From Lachnospiraceae bacterium XBD2001 (GTDB taxonomy: Bacteria; Bacillota; Clostridia; Lachnospirales; Lachnospiraceae), in NCBI GenBank assembly GCA_900116395.1, contig FPAN01000005.1, positions 186,001 through 250,000 of the forward strand: a DNA stretch of 64,000 nucleotides, given 5' to 3'. This document shows positions 7,892 to 16,599 of this stretch, piece by piece. Position 1 is the first letter of the stretch. Each line of letters begins with the position of its first letter. The notes under the pieces were generated by a model, which saw only the letters and a list, made by a program, of their open reading frames with translations, searched no databases and was not told the DNA's origin. A program made the position numbers and the translations under genes.

Positions 7892-7964
7892 TGCGCGATC
7901 AGGGTCTCGAACCCTGGACACCCTGATTAAGAGTCAGGTGCTCTACCAACTGAGCTAATCGCGC
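7892..7964 (-). tRNA. tRNA-Lys (anticodon CTT)
   Basis: The 73-base cloverleaf is complete: acceptor stem GCGCGAT/ATCGCGC, D arm GCTCAGTTGGTAGAGC, anticodon stem CCTGA/TCAGG with loop CTCTTAA giving anticodon CUU, T arm with GGTTCGAGACC, discriminator A. The 3' CCA is not encoded. A promoter lies just upstream and a terminator just downstream, so it is a single-tRNA unit. Confidence 0.95.
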
Positions 7965-7984
7965 ATATCTCAACGACAGTGTTT

Positions 7985-8013
7985 ATTATATAAGAGGCAT
8001 CATAGAAATGCAA
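7985..8013 (-). promoter_or_regulatory. tRNA-Lys promoter
   Basis: On the minus strand TTGCAT (8013-8008) and TATAAT (7990-7985) are separated by 17 bases; the tRNA begins 20 bases further on. Confidence 0.75.
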
Positions 8014-8033
8014 GCACTTTTTTGTTTTTTTAT

Positions 8034-8070
8034 AAAAAAACTGCCATAAGGTTGGAAAGCCTTATGGCAG
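8034..8070 (-). terminator. terminator of the acidic membrane protein gene
   Basis: An 11-base perfect stem (CTGCCATAAGG at 8041-8051, CCTTATGGCAG at 8060-8070) is followed on the minus strand by seven T residues, 11 bases after the stop codon. Confidence 0.9.
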
Positions 8071-8080
8071 CTGATATTTC

Positions 8081-9613
8081 TTACATATTTGCGAACAATG
8101 CCTCGATTTCTTCCGGGCTCATCATCTTATTCGGGTCTGATAAATCCGGCGCTGGGGCTGGCTCTGCTGCAGGTGCAGGTTCAGGTTCTGGAGCAGGTTC
8201 TGGTTCAGGCTCCGGGGCAGGTTCTGCAGGCGCTTCTTCCGCAGGTGCATCTCCACCGTTGGCCGCTGCAAACATTGCCTGGATTTCATCTGCAGATAAC
8301 TGCTTATTCGGATCATCCGATGGTTCCGGCACTGGGGCTGGCTCCGGAACAGGCTCTGGTTCCGGTTCTGGTTCAGGCTCCGGCTCTGGTTCAGGCTCAG
8401 GGATAGGCTCCGGTTCCGGAATTGGTTCCGGCTCTAATGCCACCTCTTCTATTGGTGCTTCTTCTACCGCAGGCGCTTCTTCTGCTGCAGGTTCTGCATC
8501 AAGATTCAAATCAAACTCACTGGCTAAATCTTCTAAGTTCGGAAGTTCTTCCAAAGCAGCTTCTTCAGTTTCTGCTCCCTCTTCCGGAATCTCAAGATTT
8601 TCCAAAGCTTCCAAATCGCCAAGATCTTCTAGCGCTTCTAAGCTGGCTAAATCGTCAACCGACAATTCCTCTTCCGCAGGTGCTTCTTCGCTTGCAATAT
8701 CCTCTGTAGCAAATGCATCCAGGGATAACTCATCCACGGAAAGTTCATCCGGCACAAGCTCTTCTGTAGCCAACTCTTCGTTTGGCAATTCTTCCGTAGC
8801 CGGTGCAGCTTCTTCCTGGAAGGTAGGCGCTGGAGCTACTTCCGGTTGCGGCTGTGGTGTTGGCTGTGGAATGGTCTGCGGCATTGGCTGTGGCATTACG
8901 GACTGCGCCGGAACACCCTGCATCGGCTGCATTGCCTGGACTGCCATCATTACCGGCTGCTGCATGGATAATGCACGCTGTGTCTGCTCGATATTAGAAA
9001 CAATATTCTGTACCTGCTGAATCGTGGAACCAATCTGCTCCATCCGATGATCCAGCTCTGTGTTCTTACTGATAATCTCGTTCTTGGCATCCTGCAATAA
9101 ACGGGTCTGCTCTTTTAGAATTTCATTCCCGTTATTCTGGAGCTTCTCGTTAAATGCCATAATCTGAGTTAACAGTTCCTCATTGGCATTCATGAGCGCA
9201 TCCGCATTCTCTTTGCTTCTGCTGATTTGAACTTTTGCCATGGCTTTCTGTGCCTGGATGATATCGCTTGCCGGAACAGCTCCGCTCTCTTCTAAATCAG
9301 CGATACGATCCTGAAGCTCTTCGAAGTTCTTGCGAATCACAAGGTAGGATGCCTTCTGGGTCTTGTATAACTCCTCGTACTCCAGACGATCCAGCTTCTT
9401 GGTCTTCTGATTGTGAACAATCACAGAATTCAGGAGGATGAACAGAACGATTACAAAAACGATGGCTATCACGGCGAGCATAATAATGCTCGGACTGTTC
9501 ATAACAATGTAAAGCTCTGTGATCAGGAGCAGCACCGCAACAATCGCACTGCAAATGATAATCATTTTCTCCTTCACCAGGGATTTTTCGATGACTTCTC
9601 TTTCATTGTCCAT
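8081..9613 (-). CDS. two-TM coiled-coil protein with acidic Pro/Glu/Ala-rich tail
   Basis: I do not recognise a named function. The 510-residue protein has two hydrophobic segments (about 17-37 and 43-64) joined by a short turn, a long helical coiled-coil region (about 75-215), a Met/Gln/Pro-rich linker (about 218-260) and a very acidic tail rich in Glu, Ala and Pro with runs of the Glu-Pro dipeptide. Two copies of a short motif stand out in the tail: [19 protein letters not shown] (from residue 432) and [17 protein letters not shown] at the extreme C-terminus (492-508), giving DPNKxxSxxEIxxxFA. The topology suggests a membrane-anchored cytoplasmic scaffold with repeated docking peptides. It is a single-gene unit with its own promoter and terminator. 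The low-complexity tail makes database names unreliable. Confidence 0.8.
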   Translation of the reverse strand: MDNEREVIEKSLVKEKMIIICSAIVAVLLLITELYIVMNSPSIIMLAVIAIVFVIVLFILLNSVIVHNQKTKKLDRLEYEELYKTQKASYLVIRKNFEELQDRIADLEESGAVPASDIIQAQKAMAKVQISRSKENADALMNANEELLTQIMAFNEKLQNNGNEILKEQTRLLQDAKNEIISKNTELDHRMEQIGSTIQQVQNIVSNIEQTQRALSMQQPVMMAVQAMQPMQGVPAQSVMPQPMPQTIPQPTPQPQPEVAPAPTFQEEAAPATEELPNEELATEELVPDELSVDELSLDAFATEDIASEEAPAEEELSVDDLASLEALEDLGDLEALENLEIPEEGAETEEAALEELPNLEDLASEFDLNLDAEPAAEEAPAVEEAPIEEVALEPEPIPEPEPIPEPEPEPEPEPEPEPEPVPEPAPVPEPSDDPNKQLSADEIQAMFAAANGGDAPAEEAPAEPAPEPEPEPAPEPEPAPAAEPAPAPDLSDPNKMMSPEEIEALFANM

Positions 9614-9673
9614 ATGTCGTCCTCCAATTTGTCATTTTCAGAATATTTGGTTAAAATATCCACTTATATACAT

Positions 9674-9702
9674 ATTTTAGATTATTTGTATATATAAATC
9701 AA
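9674..9702 (-). promoter_or_regulatory. promoter of the acidic membrane protein gene
   Basis: On the minus strand TTGATT (9702-9697), a 17-base spacer and TAAAAT (9679-9674) lie about 60 bases before the start. The surrounding 9620-9705 stretch is AT-rich and holds no gene. Confidence 0.55.
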
Positions 9703-9736
9703 GCATGTGGGCACTTCTTTCCACTACCAACATGCG

Positions 9737-9767
9737 AAAAAAAGAACTCGATCTACATCGAGTTCTT
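9737..9767 (-). terminator. tRNA-Arg terminator
   Basis: AAGAACTCGAT (9742-9752) pairs perfectly with ATCGAGTTCTT (9757-9767); on the minus strand it ends in a run of seven T residues right after the tRNA. Confidence 0.9.
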
Positions 9768-9770
9768 GCA

Positions 9771-9844
9771 TGTTCCTAGGCGGATTCGAACCGCCGGCCT
9801 TCCGCTTAGGAGGCGGACGCTCTATCCTGCTGAGCTATAGAAAC
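9771..9844 (-). tRNA. tRNA-Arg (anticodon CCT)
   Basis: The 74-base cloverleaf has acceptor stem GTTTCTA/TAGGAAC (one T-G pair), a normal D arm, anticodon stem TCCGC/GCGGA with loop CTCCTAA giving anticodon CCU for AGG codons, T arm with GGTTCGAATCC, and discriminator A. The 3' CCA is not encoded. Confidence 0.94.
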
Positions 9845-9904
9845 AATCGGTGTCTTGCGACACTTGTTCATTGTATCTTATTTTGCCATGAAAGGCTAGT
9901 AGAA

Positions 9905-10783
9905 TTAACGGTATCCGGTAACATTTCCCTGCATCCAAATACGTCCCTTGAATCGTCGACCAACTTCCGGTTCGCCCAGTAAATCCTTGGCACAGATGCA
10001 GACATCAAATTCCAGTTCATTGCTAATGATATTCAAGATGTAGAGCGTTTCATCAGTCCAGTCGTTCTTCACTCTGGCCACACCTTGAATCTCACCCATG
10101 ATGGAATACTTATCGCATTCAATTCCGCTTGGCATAAAATAAGAATTGACGATGGTAAGAATATCTTCCTTCTCCACCCGATTCGTAATATTGGAATACA
10201 GATCCATATCAATAAGGGTTAATCGCTCAATGGCTTTCTGATCTCCATCCCTTGCAGCCTGAATCAGTTCTTTGCGCTTTGCCACATTTTTCTTGGTACG
10301 CTGTGCTTGCGGTTCCGGTGTACGAACCGGAAGAAGTACAGATCCCTCGTATGCCAATCCGGCTAGCTTCACGCCGCCAAAGTTTACGATTTTGTGATTG
10401 CGCTGTTCCGAGATTAAAATCTGAAACATATCCTGTACAAAAAAGATCAAATCTACGCCCAGCTTCATATCGTCACAGATACCAAGCAAGCTTTCTTTGT
10501 CCGATGCCTTTACCAGTTCGACTTTGGATTCGGTAGAAATCCGTCCGGCCTGACAGTAAGGATAATAATATTCCATATGGAAATTATCTTCCTCATCATA
10601 GGTACCGCGCAATGCAACACCAATGCCCGGGGCAAACTCTTTTCTTAGTTCCGCGAACTCATTCCCTTCGGTATCCAAGGCATGCTCGATGTAATCCGGA
10701 TTTGCCATCATCTCCTGCAAAAAGCCCGTCATCTCTTTTTTCTTTATATTGTGAAATCCAACCGATCTAAGATAACTATGCAT
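9905..10783 (-). CDS. DUF3881 family protein
   Basis: The 292-residue soluble protein matches DUF3881, a family I know from Lachnospiraceae and relatives with no assigned function. It opens with MHSYLRSVGFHNIKKKE and keeps the central HMEYYYPYCQAGR region and a C-terminal part containing YSIMGEIQGVARVKN and a GRRFKGRIWMQG ending. No catalytic motif, signal peptide or membrane helix is visible. It lies downstream of parB and DUF4446 in the same direction, 55 bases after the latter's stop, and is likely the last gene of that unit. AGGAATGG precedes the start. Confidence 0.75.
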   Translation of the reverse strand: MHSYLRSVGFHNIKKKEMTGFLQEMMANPDYIEHALDTEGNEFAELRKEFAPGIGVALRGTYDEEDNFHMEYYYPYCQAGRISTESKVELVKASDKESLLGICDDMKLGVDLIFFVQDMFQILISEQRNHKIVNFGGVKLAGLAYEGSVLLPVRTPEPQAQRTKKNVAKRKELIQAARDGDQKAIERLTLIDMDLYSNITNRVEKEDILTIVNSYFMPSGIECDKYSIMGEIQGVARVKNDWTDETLYILNIISNELEFDVCICAKDLLGEPEVGRRFKGRIWMQGNVTGYR

Positions 10784-10838
10784 ATTCCATTCCTAATTCA
10801 AGAAGAAGCAAGGTCAGTTGTGAACCTTGCTTCTGATT

Positions 10839-11336
10839 TTACTTATTTGATGATAAAGCTTTCTCTAATGCCTCTTCTTCCTCGCCTGATAAGGTAACGA
10901 TGGAATTACCATCAATCACTTCCTTGGTATAATTATAGCATCCTTCTCTGCTGTGAACAACATTGATGATGTAACCGTCATTGCTCTCATTCAGCATACA
11001 CAAGGTGTAGCTTAACTTACCGCCTAACTCTTCCAACGCATCGTATTTTACCAGACCGTATTTGGTAAAAGCAAATTTCAGCTTCTTCTGCATGGTTTCG
11101 ATCTTGCGCTCGTTGGAAGCATTTGCCTCCGTCAGCTCTTCAATCTCATTCAACTTCTTAATCAACGTCTCTTCCAAGGACTTGCCATTCTTACCGCGCA
11201 TAAAAGAAGTATATTTCTTCTTCAACTTGCTAATCTTAACCAGGGCAACAATCATTAAAATCAAAAGAATTAAAATGACAGCAGCCAAACCAATGACGAT
11301 GTAGTCGGTGCTAATTCCTAAGTACTGTTCTATCAT
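10839..11336 (-). CDS. DUF4446 family membrane protein
   Basis: The 165-residue protein has one N-terminal membrane segment (about residues 12-36) followed by a helical coiled-coil stretch (about 38-85) and a compact C-terminal domain with the conserved KYGLVKYDALEELGGKLSY and NVVHSREGCYNYTKEV stretches of DUF4446. Members are regularly found just downstream of parB in Clostridia; function unknown, though the topology suggests a membrane partner in segregation or division. The ATG used here has GGGAG upstream; an in-frame TTG 12 bases before it would overlap that site and is less likely. Confidence 0.8.
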   Translation of the reverse strand: MIEQYLGISTDYIVIGLAAVILILLILMIVALVKISKLKKKYTSFMRGKNGKSLEETLIKKLNEIEELTEANASNERKIETMQKKLKFAFTKYGLVKYDALEELGGKLSYTLCMLNESNDGYIINVVHSREGCYNYTKEVIDGNSIVTLSGEEEEALEKALSSNK

Positions 11337-11363
11337 AGTTTCTCCCAAACATTTGTTCTATTA

Positions 11364-12269
11364 TTATTTTGCCTGCAATAAGTCTACCAATCGATCCAAC
11401 TCATCCTGAGAATAGTATTCGATTTCCAACTTGCCCTTGTGATTGTCCTTGGCATGAATGGAAACCTTAGTTCCAAGATTCTGCTTCAGCTTCTCTTCCA
11501 AATCACGGTAAATAGCAATCAACTTCGGATCAATCTCCGGCTTACTGTTCTCAGAAGAACCGTCATCCTCTTTGTTCATACGCTTGATTTCTTTTTCAAC
11601 TTCACGTACGTTCATCTTCTCATCGAATACTCTCTGAGCAAACTCGTACTGCTTATCACCATCGGTAATACTAAGCAGCTGTCTTGCATGTCCTTCCTGG
11701 ATCATGCCGTCGATGATCATTTTCTGAACACGCTCGTCCAACTTCAAAAGACGAAGTGCGTTTGCAATGGTCGGTCTACCCTTGGACACACGCTCAGCTA
11801 CTTCATCCTGTTTCATACCGAACTCTTCAATCAGTCGCTTGTAAGCCAATGCTTCTTCAATCTTGTTCAGGTCTTCACGCTGTAAGTTCTCGATCAAAGA
11901 AATCTCTGCGATTTCACGATCTGTTAAATCACGAATGATAACCGGCACTTTCTTCAGTCCGGCCATGCGGGATGCACGCCAACGACGCTCGCCGGCAACA
12001 ATCATATAATAGTCATCCTTCTTCACAACCAACAGAGGAGATAATACACCCTTCTCCTTGATGCTCTCGGATAACTCAATCAATGCGTCTTCATCAAAAA
12101 ATTTACGTGGCTGTTCACGGTTCGGTTCCACCTTGTTGATGTCTACCATAACTCCGCCGCCATTTTCATTACCGGTAGCTACTGCAACCGGAGCTTCCTC
12201 TTCTATTTTGGCTGTAATCAAAGAATCCAGTCCTCGACCCAGTCCACCTTTTTTTGTTTTTGCTGCCAT
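11364..12269 (-). CDS. parB: chromosome-partitioning protein ParB (Spo0J)
   Basis: ParB binds parS, loads onto DNA as a CTP-dependent clamp and works with ParA to separate origins. The 301 residues show the expected order: basic N-terminus with GGLGRGLDSLI (the ParA-stimulating peptide), the CTP-binding ParB/Srx domain with GERRWRAS (93-100), a helix-turn-helix region around 150-178 (VAERVSKGRPTIANALRLL) and the C-terminal dimerisation domain. It is 16 bases downstream of parA. Two perfect parS sites lie just upstream of parA in this window. Confidence 0.96.
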   Translation of the reverse strand: MAAKTKKGGLGRGLDSLITAKIEEEAPVAVATGNENGGGVMVDINKVEPNREQPRKFFDEDALIELSESIKEKGVLSPLLVVKKDDYYMIVAGERRWRASRMAGLKKVPVIIRDLTDREIAEISLIENLQREDLNKIEEALAYKRLIEEFGMKQDEVAERVSKGRPTIANALRLLKLDERVQKMIIDGMIQEGHARQLLSITDGDKQYEFAQRVFDEKMNVREVEKEIKRMNKEDDGSSENSKPEIDPKLIAIYRDLEEKLKQNLGTKVSIHAKDNHKGKLEIEYYSQDELDRLVDLLQAK

Positions 12270-12285
12270 AGTCTCTTACCACCTA

Positions 12286-13056
12286 TTAAATATCTTTGCG
12301 CTCAATAATTTCTTTTGCCAGGTTACGATAACTCTCTGCACCGGCAGACTTAGAATCATATAAGTTAATCGGAAGACCATGAGATGGTGCTTCTGCCAAA
12401 CGAACGTTACGAGGAATGATGGTCTTATAAACCGTAGCATTCAAATTCTCTTTTACGGTATCAACTACTTCGGAAGAAAGATTGGTTCTTGCATCATACA
12501 TGGTAAATACCACGCCGTTAATCTTCAGCTTATTGTTCAATCTCTTCTTAACCAAATCAATGGTAGTGATCAACTGGCTGATTCCTTCCAACGCATAATA
12601 CTCACACTGGATTGGAACCAAGATACTCTCAGCGGTTGTCATTGCATTGATGGTTAACATATTCAAAGAAGGAGGACAATCAATAATGATATAATCATAA
12701 TCCTGCTTCACATAATCAACTGCATTCTTCAGAATATATTCCTTACCGTCTACATCTAAGAGTTCTACTTCTGCACCGGCCAAATCAACATCGGAAGGAA
12801 TCACGGTCAATCCCGGAATCTCTTCTACCTTGTTCATACTCTCCTTGATGCTGCACTCGTCTAAGATTAAATCATAAACGGTATTCTCTAAACTCTCTTT
12901 ATCGATTCCTAGACCACTGGTTGTATTTCCCTGTGGATCCAAGTCGATGACCAAGACTTTCTTACCGGCCTCAGCCAAACATGCAGACAGATTAATTGCT
13001 GTCGTTGTCTTACCTACGCCACCCTTCTGGTTTGCAATTGCTATCGTTTTTCCCAT
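12286..13056 (-). CDS. parA: chromosome-partitioning ATPase ParA (Soj)
   Basis: ParA is a deviant Walker A ATPase that binds DNA nonspecifically and drives origin segregation with ParB; in Firmicutes it can also modulate DnaA. The signature KGGVGKT is at residues 11-17, with LVIDLDPQGN and YIIIDCPPSLN as switch motifs. Length (256) is normal. AGAAGGAG precedes the start. Translation of parA and parB is probably coupled by their close spacing, and the promoter lies just upstream. Confidence 0.96.
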   Translation of the reverse strand: MGKTIAIANQKGGVGKTTTAINLSACLAEAGKKVLVIDLDPQGNTTSGLGIDKESLENTVYDLILDECSIKESMNKVEEIPGLTVIPSDVDLAGAEVELLDVDGKEYILKNAVDYVKQDYDYIIIDCPPSLNMLTINAMTTAESILVPIQCEYYALEGISQLITTIDLVKKRLNNKLKINGVVFTMYDARTNLSSEVVDTVKENLNATVYKTIIPRNVRLAEAPSHGLPINLYDSKSAGAESYRNLAKEIIERKDI

Positions 13057-13089
13057 AATCCATACTCCTTCTTTTTAGTCGCTTTCCAC

Positions 13090-13098
13090 ATTATAGCA
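13090..13098 (-). promoter_or_regulatory. extended -10 promoter of parAB
   Basis: On the minus strand TGCTATAAT (13098-13090) is an extended -10 element 34 bases before the parA start; the -35 at 17 bases is poor (TAGAAT). Confidence 0.5.
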
Positions 13099-13184
13099 CT
13101 CTCAAAAACCCAATTCTACCGTGGGTTTCTACGCAAAAACTATGGTTTTCCTATATATAGATATTGATTTTTGATTCTACAGAT

Positions 13185-13200
13185 TGTTTCACGTGAAACA
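13185..13200. promoter_or_regulatory. parS site 1
   Basis: TGTTTCACGTGAAACA is a perfect 16-base palindrome matching the established Firmicute parS consensus. ParB nucleates here. Confidence 0.97.
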
Positions 13201-13283
13201 TTTTTGAATTCTTTCCCAAGATTTGGATTCAGGAAAAAAGATTCAACACTAAATCTTGTGGAGATCACCCAAACATATTGGAA

Positions 13284-13299
13284 TGTTTCACGTGAAACA
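13284..13299. promoter_or_regulatory. parS site 2
   Basis: A second identical TGTTTCACGTGAAACA palindrome, 83 bases from the first (centre to centre about 99). Confidence 0.97.
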
Positions 13300-13303
13300 T
13301 AGA

Positions 13304-13327
13304 ACAAGATATATACCTATATCTTGT
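13304..13327. repeat. 10-base inverted repeat next to parS
   Basis: ACAAGATATA, loop TACC, TATATCTTGT form a perfect hairpin or palindrome just beyond parS site 2. It has no T tract in either direction, so it is not an ordinary terminator; its role is unknown. Confidence 0.6.
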
Positions 13328-13362
13328 ATTCATACAAAACATCACAATATTTTCTAAAAAAA

Positions 13363-13848
13363 TCATGATAATTTAGAGATTAATTTCGTGAGTTCCAGCT
13401 TTGCACGCATGGAATCCACCGGAAGAAAATGATTGATTTCGTTAAGCTGCTTCACCAATACTTCCATACCTTCCGGATTTGGAGTACCGGAAGAATCCGA
13501 AGTATGAGAAACAGGAACAGTGGAGCCATCCATTCCACGAACTTCATCAATGGATAATCGAATATCCGATAACCAACGTTCCAACTCATCAATCTCAGAA
13601 ACAATCTGATCCCGTTGTGACTGATAATCCGATAAGGCCTGGTTCAATTCATTTAGTCGATTCTGGTTCTTGGAGTTCACCGTTCTTGGAGTAAAATCCG
13701 AAAAAGGTTGTTCATTCTCAGACTCCAACAGATGGATGAACTTCTCCGTCTCCCGAATCTTCGTACCAATGAAATCCAGCTCTTCTTTCTTATCGAACTT
13801 CTCTGATGTGAACTTCTCCTGTAAAGATTGTAAAAACTCTAATACCAT
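13363..13848 (-). CDS. coiled-coil protein in the noc position (hypothetical)
   Basis: The 161-residue protein is not recognised with confidence. It is strongly helical (about 12-40 and 55-105, with EELDFIGTKIRETEKFI and LNELNQALSDYQSQRD heptad-like stretches), followed by a Ser/Thr/Pro-rich linker (about 106-127) and a C-terminal helix. A FTPR peptide between the helices recalls short DegS-like sensor coiled coils of clostridia, which is only a resemblance. It starts 13 bases after rsmG, so it is the last gene of the mnmE-mnmG-rsmG run, and it ends just before parS. In Bacillus this slot holds noc, but there is no ParB-like domain here. Confidence 0.65.
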   Translation of the reverse strand: MVLEFLQSLQEKFTSEKFDKKEELDFIGTKIRETEKFIHLLESENEQPFSDFTPRTVNSKNQNRLNELNQALSDYQSQRDQIVSEIDELERWLSDIRLSIDEVRGMDGSTVPVSHTSDSSGTPNPEGMEVLVKQLNEINHFLPVDSMRAKLELTKLISKLS

Positions 13849-13861
13849 TCGTCTTCCCCTA

Positions 13862-14620
13862 TTATGATAATGGTTCTTTCGAAGGAGTACCTGCTTTGCG
13901 TGGGTACTTCTTCGCTGTAGATTTTTCTTTCTCGATATAGATTAATGCGCGACCCAAATCAGAATTATCTAACGTAAAATGAGAAACATGTTTCACCTGT
14001 CCGCCTAAGATAGAGATAGCTCTACCACCCTTGGATAACTCCTCTTCACTTTGATCGGACTTATAAGAAATAAATGCTCCGCCCACTTTTACAAAAGGTA
14101 AACAATATTCCGACAGGGTAGATATATTCGCCACTGCTCTGGACACACAAAAGTCAAACTGCTCACGGTACAACTTATTCCGTGCCAAATCTTCTGCGCG
14201 ACCATGAACCGCATCAATGGAAGTAAGATGTAAAGCATCGATCACTTCCTGCAAAAAAACAATTCGTTTATTCAAAGAATCCATAAGGGTAACTCGAAGT
14301 TCCGGAAAAAGAATCTTCAAAGGAATTCCCGGAAAACCTGCACCGGTTCCAAGGTCAACCAATCTACCCTTGGAAAAATCTTGTGCAGTCAAAATACCAT
14401 CTGCAAATAAATGGTAGATAGAAACACTATCCAAAAAATGCTTGCAAAGAACATCTTCGAATTCCGTGATGGCGGTAAGGTTCATAACCTTATTCTTTTC
14501 AATTAACATTTGGAAGTAGAGATCAAATTGCTCCAGCTGCTGCTCTGAAATGGAAAGCCCGGCCTTCTCCAAAGAAGCAACAAAAGAACTATAATCTCTG
14601 CCATTTAAAATCATATTCAT
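13862..14620 (-). CDS. rsmG: 16S rRNA (guanine527-N7)-methyltransferase
   Basis: RsmG (GidB) methylates G527 in 16S rRNA. The N-terminal helical part (NKVMNLTAITEFEDVLCKHFLDS) is typical, followed by the SAM motif VDLGTGAGFPGIPLKI at about 86-101 and the AVHGRAEDLA and CVSRAVA motifs. The C-terminal tail after about residue 235 is basic and longer than usual (252 residues against about 210-240). The ribosome binding site is weak (AATAGG). It follows mnmG in the conserved mnmE-mnmG-rsmG order. Confidence 0.95.
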   Translation of the reverse strand: MNMILNGRDYSSFVASLEKAGLSISEQQLEQFDLYFQMLIEKNKVMNLTAITEFEDVLCKHFLDSVSIYHLFADGILTAQDFSKGRLVDLGTGAGFPGIPLKILFPELRVTLMDSLNKRIVFLQEVIDALHLTSIDAVHGRAEDLARNKLYREQFDFCVSRAVANISTLSEYCLPFVKVGGAFISYKSDQSEEELSKGGRAISILGGQVKHVSHFTLDNSDLGRALIYIEKEKSTAKKYPRKAGTPSKEPLS

Positions 14621-14685
14621 AAAAAACCTATTAAATAAGGATATAACAATGTCAAGAAAGCTGATAAATTCAACGTTTCTGATAC

Positions 14686-16575
14686 TTAATCGTTACTCTG
14701 ATACTTGCCTTGCTCCAGATAAACCAGCAAAACAGAAACATCTGCAGGAGATACTCCGGAAATTCTGGAAGCCTGTCCTATGCTAATTGGGCGTAATTTA
14801 GATAGTTTTTGCCGCGCTTCTATTCGCAAAGAAGCAATATCATCATAATCGATGTTATCCGGAATCTTCTTGCTTTCAATCTTTTTGAAATGCTCTACCT
14901 GTTTTACCTGGCGTTCAATATAACCTTCATACTTAATATTGATATTCACCTGCTCACGCACATCATAAGGAAGTGCTTCACGCTCCGGATCTAACTCCGC
15001 CAGTTGATCATAATCCAATTCCGGACGGCAAATCAAATCCGAAAGCTTCACACCGGTAGATAATGGAGTGGAACCATGAGCTTCTAAGAAAGCCTGCACC
15101 TTGGCATTAGCACCAATGTTCACATGCTTCACACGATCCATCTCTTTTGCAATCAATTCCTGCTTCTTCACTACCCAAGCATAGCGTTCATCAGAGATTA
15201 ATCCTACCTCGTGACCAATCTTGGAGAGGCGTAAATCTGCATTATCCTGCCGAAGAAGTAGACGATATTCTGCTCGAGACGTCATCATACGATACGGCTC
15301 ACGATTCTCCTTGGTAACCAGATCATCAATCAAAACACCGATATAACCTTCGGAACGATCAATAATAATCTGCTCTCTTCCAAGAACTTCCAGAGCTGCA
15401 TTGATACCGGCAATCAATCCCTGGCAAGCAGCTTCTTCGTATCCACTGCTTCCATTGAACTGTCCACCACTGAACAATCCATGAATCTTCTTGAATTCCA
15501 AAGTTGCATACAGCTGGTTCGCATTGATGCAATCATATTCAATGGCATAAGCATTACGAACAATCTTCGCATGCTCCAAACCCGGAACCGTATGATACAT
15601 ATCATACTGCACGTTCTCCGGCATGGAAGAAGACATACCACTGATATACATCTCATTGGTATAGAGTCCTTCCGGCTCGATAAACAACTGATGACGTTCT
15701 TTATCGGGGAATTTTACCACTTTGTCTTCGATGGATGGGCAATATCTCGGACCGGTTCCTTCAATAATACCGGCATAAATCGGAGACTTATCCAAGTTAT
15801 TTCGAATAATCTCGTGGGTCTTCTCATTGGTGTAGGTCAGATAACAAGAGACCTGCTCCTTCTGAATAGAATCCGGATCCGTGGTAAAAGAAAACGGAAC
15901 GATTCGCTCATCACCAAACTGCTCTTCCATTTTAGAAAAATCAATGGAACGTCGATCGATACGCGCAGGAGTTCCTGTCTTAAAACGCATCATCTCAATT
16001 CCGTTCTTGATCAAAGAATCCGTCAAATAATTCGCAGCCTTTAACCCGTTCGGACCGGTGTACTCAATCACATCACCATACAAGCAACGGGCCTTCAAAT
16101 AAGTACCGGTACATAACACAACCGCTTTACAATGATAGGTTGCTCCGGAATATGTCTTCGCTCCAACAATGCATCCGTCTTCTACAAGAATCTCAGAGAC
16201 TTCTGCCTGACGAAGGGTCAAATGCTCGGTAGACTGTAACGTCTTACGCATTTCCAAACTATACATCTGCTTATCCGCCTGAGCACGAAGGGAATGAACC
16301 GCAGGACCCTTGGAACGATTTAACATCTTCGACTGCAAAAAGGTCTTATCAATGTTAATTCCCATCTGTCCACCAAGAGCATCAATCTCACGGACCAAAT
16401 GTCCCTTAGAGGAACCACCGATATTAGGATTGCAAGGCATCATCGCTACGGAATCCATACTAACCGTAAAAATAATGGTCTCCAATCCCAAACGAGCACA
16501 AGCCAACGCCGCTTCACATCCGGCATGACCTGCACCAACTACTACAACATCATAAGTTTCTTCAACTACTGCCAT
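14686..16575 (-). CDS. mnmG: tRNA uridine 5-carboxymethylaminomethyl modification enzyme, FAD subunit
   Basis: MnmG (GidA) works with MnmE to add the carboxymethylaminomethyl group to wobble uridine 34 of several tRNAs, using FAD and methylene-tetrahydrofolate. The dinucleotide-binding motif [13 protein letters not shown] is near residue 11, [23 protein letters not shown] follows at about 47, and the C-terminal MnmE/tRNA-binding helical domain is complete ([13 protein letters not shown]). Length (629) is normal. I chose the ATG with GAAGGA upstream; an in-frame TTG directly before it is an artefact. It lies 24 bases downstream of mnmE. Confidence 0.96.
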   Translation of the reverse strand: MAVVEETYDVVVVGAGHAGCEAALACARLGLETIIFTVSMDSVAMMPCNPNIGGSSKGHLVREIDALGGQMGINIDKTFLQSKMLNRSKGPAVHSLRAQADKQMYSLEMRKTLQSTEHLTLRQAEVSEILVEDGCIVGAKTYSGATYHCKAVVLCTGTYLKARCLYGDVIEYTGPNGLKAANYLTDSLIKNGIEMMRFKTGTPARIDRRSIDFSKMEEQFGDERIVPFSFTTDPDSIQKEQVSCYLTYTNEKTHEIIRNNLDKSPIYAGIIEGTGPRYCPSIEDKVVKFPDKERHQLFIEPEGLYTNEMYISGMSSSMPENVQYDMYHTVPGLEHAKIVRNAYAIEYDCINANQLYATLEFKKIHGLFSGGQFNGSSGYEEAACQGLIAGINAALEVLGREQIIIDRSEGYIGVLIDDLVTKENREPYRMMTSRAEYRLLLRQDNADLRLSKIGHEVGLISDERYAWVVKKQELIAKEMDRVKHVNIGANAKVQAFLEAHGSTPLSTGVKLSDLICRPELDYDQLAELDPEREALPYDVREQVNINIKYEGYIERQVKQVEHFKKIESKKIPDNIDYDDIASLRIEARQKLSKLRPISIGQASRISGVSPADVSVLLVYLEQGKYQSND

Positions 16576-16599
16576 CAAAATCCTTCTTTCAAAAAGAAA

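Larger units (their letters stand above)
13057..13362. other. parS-containing intergenic region
   Basis: This gene-free stretch between parA and the upstream coiled-coil gene holds the parA promoter, two parS sites 83 bases apart, and several AAGAT/ATCTT elements including a perfect 10-base inverted repeat. It is AT-rich and I see no open reading frame with a ribosome binding site in it. Confidence 0.8.

Noticed and set aside
8155-8440. CRISPR-like or tandem repeat array in the GGTTCTGG/GGCTCCGG-rich stretch
   Set aside because: The repeats are codons for Glu-Pro dipeptides within a coding region, without spacers.
8022-9020. 332-residue plus-strand frame rich in Gly and Ser opposite the acidic membrane protein gene
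   Set aside because: It is the complement of the Glu-Pro/Glu-Ala codon repeats of the minus-strand gene, lacks a ribosome binding site and its composition is an artefact.
9850-9863. GTGTCTTGCGACAC hairpin near tRNA-Arg as a regulatory element
   Set aside because: A short imperfect palindrome in the tRNA 5' leader with no other supporting signal; it may only be a processing feature.
13984-14000. GAGAAACATGTTTCACCTG as a third parS site in rsmG
   Set aside because: Only half of the palindrome matches the consensus; the CACGTG centre is missing.
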